A stretch of DNA of 13,521 bases from Fimbriimonadales bacterium (GTDB lineage: Bacteria; Armatimonadota; Fimbriimonadia; Fimbriimonadales; GBS-DC): the NCBI GenBank assembly GCA_026416065.1, contig JAOAFW010000034.1:1-13521 (forward strand), written 5' to 3'. Within the stretch, counting starts at the first letter, position 1. Each line of letters starts with the position of its first letter. The notes beneath the pieces are model-generated. The model worked only from the letters and a program-made list of their open reading frames with translations. It ran no database searches and was not told where the DNA came from. Made by a program: the position numbers and the translations under genes. This document shows, piece by piece, positions 11,833-13,521 of the stretch.

Positions 11833-13419
11833 TTAGAACCGCCCTTGCACGAACTCGCTAATCGCGCTGGGCGTGTTCGGGTCGAAACCGACCACATCCA
11901 GCATCCCTGCGTCGTCGGGGTGCGCGATGCTGAACGGGTTCGCCACCATGCCGACCACCACCAGCCGCGCGGGGATGCCCGTCGCCTCGCGGTAGCGCCA
12001 CAGCGCCTCGGCAGGATGCACATCGCCGTACCAGGTCTCCGAGTCGGTGTAAACGACGAACGCATCCGCCTCGATGCGGTTCTCCAGCGCCCACAGCATC
12101 GGCAGAGCGCAGTCGGTCCCGCCGAAATCCAGCTCGTGCAGATAGTCGATTGCCTGCTCGATGCGCATCGTAGGCTTCAGCTTCAGCGGCGTCAGCTCGT
12201 GGCTGAAGCCGACCACATGCGCCTCGCGCTCGGCGTTCAGCGTGACCAGCGCCAGCGCAGCGGTTGCCGCGCGCGGCGTCAGCCCGCCCACGCCGCCGAC
12301 ATGTCCCCCGCCCATCGAGCCAGAGATGTCCAGCGCCAGCACCATCCGCTTGCCCGTCGGCTCGACATTCGCGAAGGCAGCGTAGAACGCCGCGTTCAGC
12401 GCGTCCACGATGTCAAGCACATGTGTCCACACGCCGTCGCTGCGCATGCCGCGTCCGCGCTCGTAGGTAACCAGCGCCGCCAGCACCTGCAGCGGGTGGA
12501 TACGCGCCTTGCGCAGCCGCTCGTCGTCCGTCAGCTGTGCCACGACATGCCGTGTGGCTCTGCTGTTCTCGGTTAGTAGCCCCACGCGCGTCATCGTGGC
12601 GAGGTTCCGAATCAGCGCGGTCATCGGCATCTGCTGCAGCAGGGCGTCCCACACTTCCGCGTGCGTGAGTAGTTCGGTGGGCACGACCTCGCGCGGCAGG
12701 GCGTGGTCGCGAATCAGGGCGGCTGCGCGCGCAGGCGTGATGTCAGGCTGGCGCAGCTGCTCAATTGCCTCCAGGTAGGCGCGTACCTCGTCGGGCAGCG
12801 CAGGCGTAATTTCGCCCTTGACGATGTAGCGGAACAGCGCGTCGCGCTCGGGCGTGTCTGCCTTCGGGTGCGCCAGTCGCAGCAGGTCGCGATGCGCCCA
12901 GCCGCCGCGCTGCTGGTACTTGGTGACCTGATACGCCAGCTCGCGCACCTCGCGTCGCAGGTACCACTGGCTGACGGCGCGGCGCAGCCCGCGTCCCCAA
13001 CCGCGCAGTTGCGTGATGTAGCTGACGAAGGTGAACAGGTGGGTTCCCGTGCGCACGATGCGCGGCATCGCTTCCAGCGCGAGCGCGCGCGTTTCGGGCT
13101 TGCCCATCCCCATCGCCAGTGCCAGTGTGAACAACGCAGGGTCGTTCTTGTAGGCGCGTCCCTGCTCGCTGATTTCGGCGGTGCGCCCAATTGCGTAGGC
13201 GGGGGCGCTGTGCAGCAGCTCCAGCGTCGCCTTCGCGTTGTCCAGCGTCAGCGTCTGCTCCGACACATAGTAAGTGCCGCCCTCCGTGCCCAGAATCAGG
13301 AACCTGTCCAGTTGCTGGCGCGGCTCCAGCCTGTAAGCGAAGCCGCCCGCGTAGTTGCGCTCTTGACCCGGCAAGGGAGTCGTCATCGTGCGCGGAATGC
13401 GCAGCCTCGGAATTCGCAT
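11833..13419 (-). CDS. rsr: Bacterial Ro60 orthologue (Rsr), TROVE plus vWA domains
   Basis: Ro60 proteins form a ring of HEAT-like helical repeats that binds Y RNA on its outer face and 3' ends of misfolded RNA through its centre. In Deinococcus radiodurans, Rsr assists 23S rRNA maturation and, with a Y RNA, works with PNPase. The 528-residue length matches the family. The helical TROVE region covers about 15-355 ('NYAGGFAYRLEPRQQLDRFLILGTEGGTYY', split as NYAGGFAYRLEP and FLILGTEGGTYY, then 'VTKYQQRGGWAHRDLLRLAHP' near 190-212). The vWA domain follows, with a complete MIDAS site: D364-I-S-G-S-M, the Thr in DFGGTDCALPM, and the Asp in VYTDSETW. The ATG at 13419 has AAGGAG 11 bp upstream, a little far; a second in-frame ATG lies 11 codons in. 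Upstream lies a hairpin. No RtcB, RtcR or PNPase gene is in view. Confidence 0.93.
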   Translation of the reverse strand: MRIPRLRIPRTMTTPLPGQERNYAGGFAYRLEPRQQLDRFLILGTEGGTYYVSEQTLTLDNAKATLELLHSAPAYAIGRTAEISEQGRAYKNDPALFTLALAMGMGKPETRALALEAMPRIVRTGTHLFTFVSYITQLRGWGRGLRRAVSQWYLRREVRELAYQVTKYQQRGGWAHRDLLRLAHPKADTPERDALFRYIVKGEITPALPDEVRAYLEAIEQLRQPDITPARAAALIRDHALPREVVPTELLTHAEVWDALLQQMPMTALIRNLATMTRVGLLTENSRATRHVVAQLTDDERLRKARIHPLQVLAALVTYERGRGMRSDGVWTHVLDIVDALNAAFYAAFANVEPTGKRMVLALDISGSMGGGHVGGVGGLTPRAATAALALVTLNAEREAHVVGFSHELTPLKLKPTMRIEQAIDYLHELDFGGTDCALPMLWALENRIEADAFVVYTDSETWYGDVHPAEALWRYREATGIPARLVVVGMVANPFSIAHPDDAGMLDVVGFDPNTPSAISEFVQGRF

Positions 13420-13471
13420 AGTGTTTCACGCTCCTTGGATGTTGCTGGTATGCAGGATGCGGGGGAAGGGC

Positions 13472-13510
13472 GTCGCATCTTTTGACAGCCTTGCGGCTGC
13501 CCTCAGCGAC
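13472..13510 (-). promoter_or_regulatory. Two-stem leader structure upstream of rsr
   Basis: On the - strand, GTCGC (13510-13506) and GCGAC (13476-13472) enclose an inner 7-bp stem, GGCAGCC and GGCTGTC, capped by a GCAA tetraloop (13494-13491). An asymmetric internal loop separates the stems. It ends 36 bp before the rsr SD and may be a leader element or the end of an upstream RNA gene. The window edge 11 bp beyond prevents a decision. I see no protein-coding gene in 13420-13521. Confidence 0.4.
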
Positions 13511-13521
13511 CGTTCCCTGTT

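Noticed and set aside
12703..13485. Plus-strand frame of 260 residues opposite rsr
   Set aside because: It is antisense to the conserved TROVE domain, with Arg/Gln-rich low-complexity sequence and no family features.

Overview
This window looks like a piece of chromosome from a diderm (Gram-negative-type) bacterium of moderately high GC. Envelope functions dominate: an apolipoprotein N-acyltransferase (Lnt), a probable outer-membrane beta-barrel, secreted HtrA-like proteins, a secreted lytic transglycosylase and an exported penicillin-acylase-type amidase. Several short palindromic repeats lie between genes and one lies inside a gene. Starts are mixed: some have strong Shine-Dalgarno (SD) sites, and at least one gene appears leaderless. 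I cannot assign a phylum. The mix would fit a deep-branching environmental or thermophilic group such as Armatimonadota, but that is a guess.

Left part, + strand (1-5699). The 3' part of a multi-PDZ, HtrA-type protein is followed by a secreted trypsin-fold protein that seems to have lost its whole catalytic triad. lipB (octanoyltransferase) overlaps the latter by ATGA and carries a 98-bp palindromic repeat translated in frame near its N terminus. After a G-U-rich hairpin come a small probable outer-membrane barrel protein and a 773-residue penicillin-acylase-family Ntn hydrolase. A terminator-shaped hairpin separates these two and contains the SD of the acylase gene.

Middle (5700-7436). A 360-bp gap holds a 106-nt imperfect hairpin whose arms differ only at G-U positions. 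Next is lnt, whose ATG sits at the expected transcription start of a perfect TATAAT box. lnt abuts the convergent rimI with no spacer.

Right part, - strand. A five-gene probable operon runs from 11540 down to 7437: DEDDy exonuclease, beta-propeller phytase-like protein, single-pass membrane protein, SLT lytic transglycosylase, rimI. It starts from a near-ideal sigma70-type promoter overlapped by a 14-bp palindrome. Upstream and co-directional is a bacterial Ro60 orthologue (Rsr; TROVE plus vWA).

The most interesting candidate system is the Ro60 orthologue next to a 3'-5' exonuclease of RNase-H fold. Between them lies a 292-bp non-coding gap with several hairpins, a T-loop-like TTCAAAT stem-loop and a possible + strand promoter. 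This is where a Y RNA might be sought. The Y RNA idea is a hypothesis, not a demonstrated annotation.
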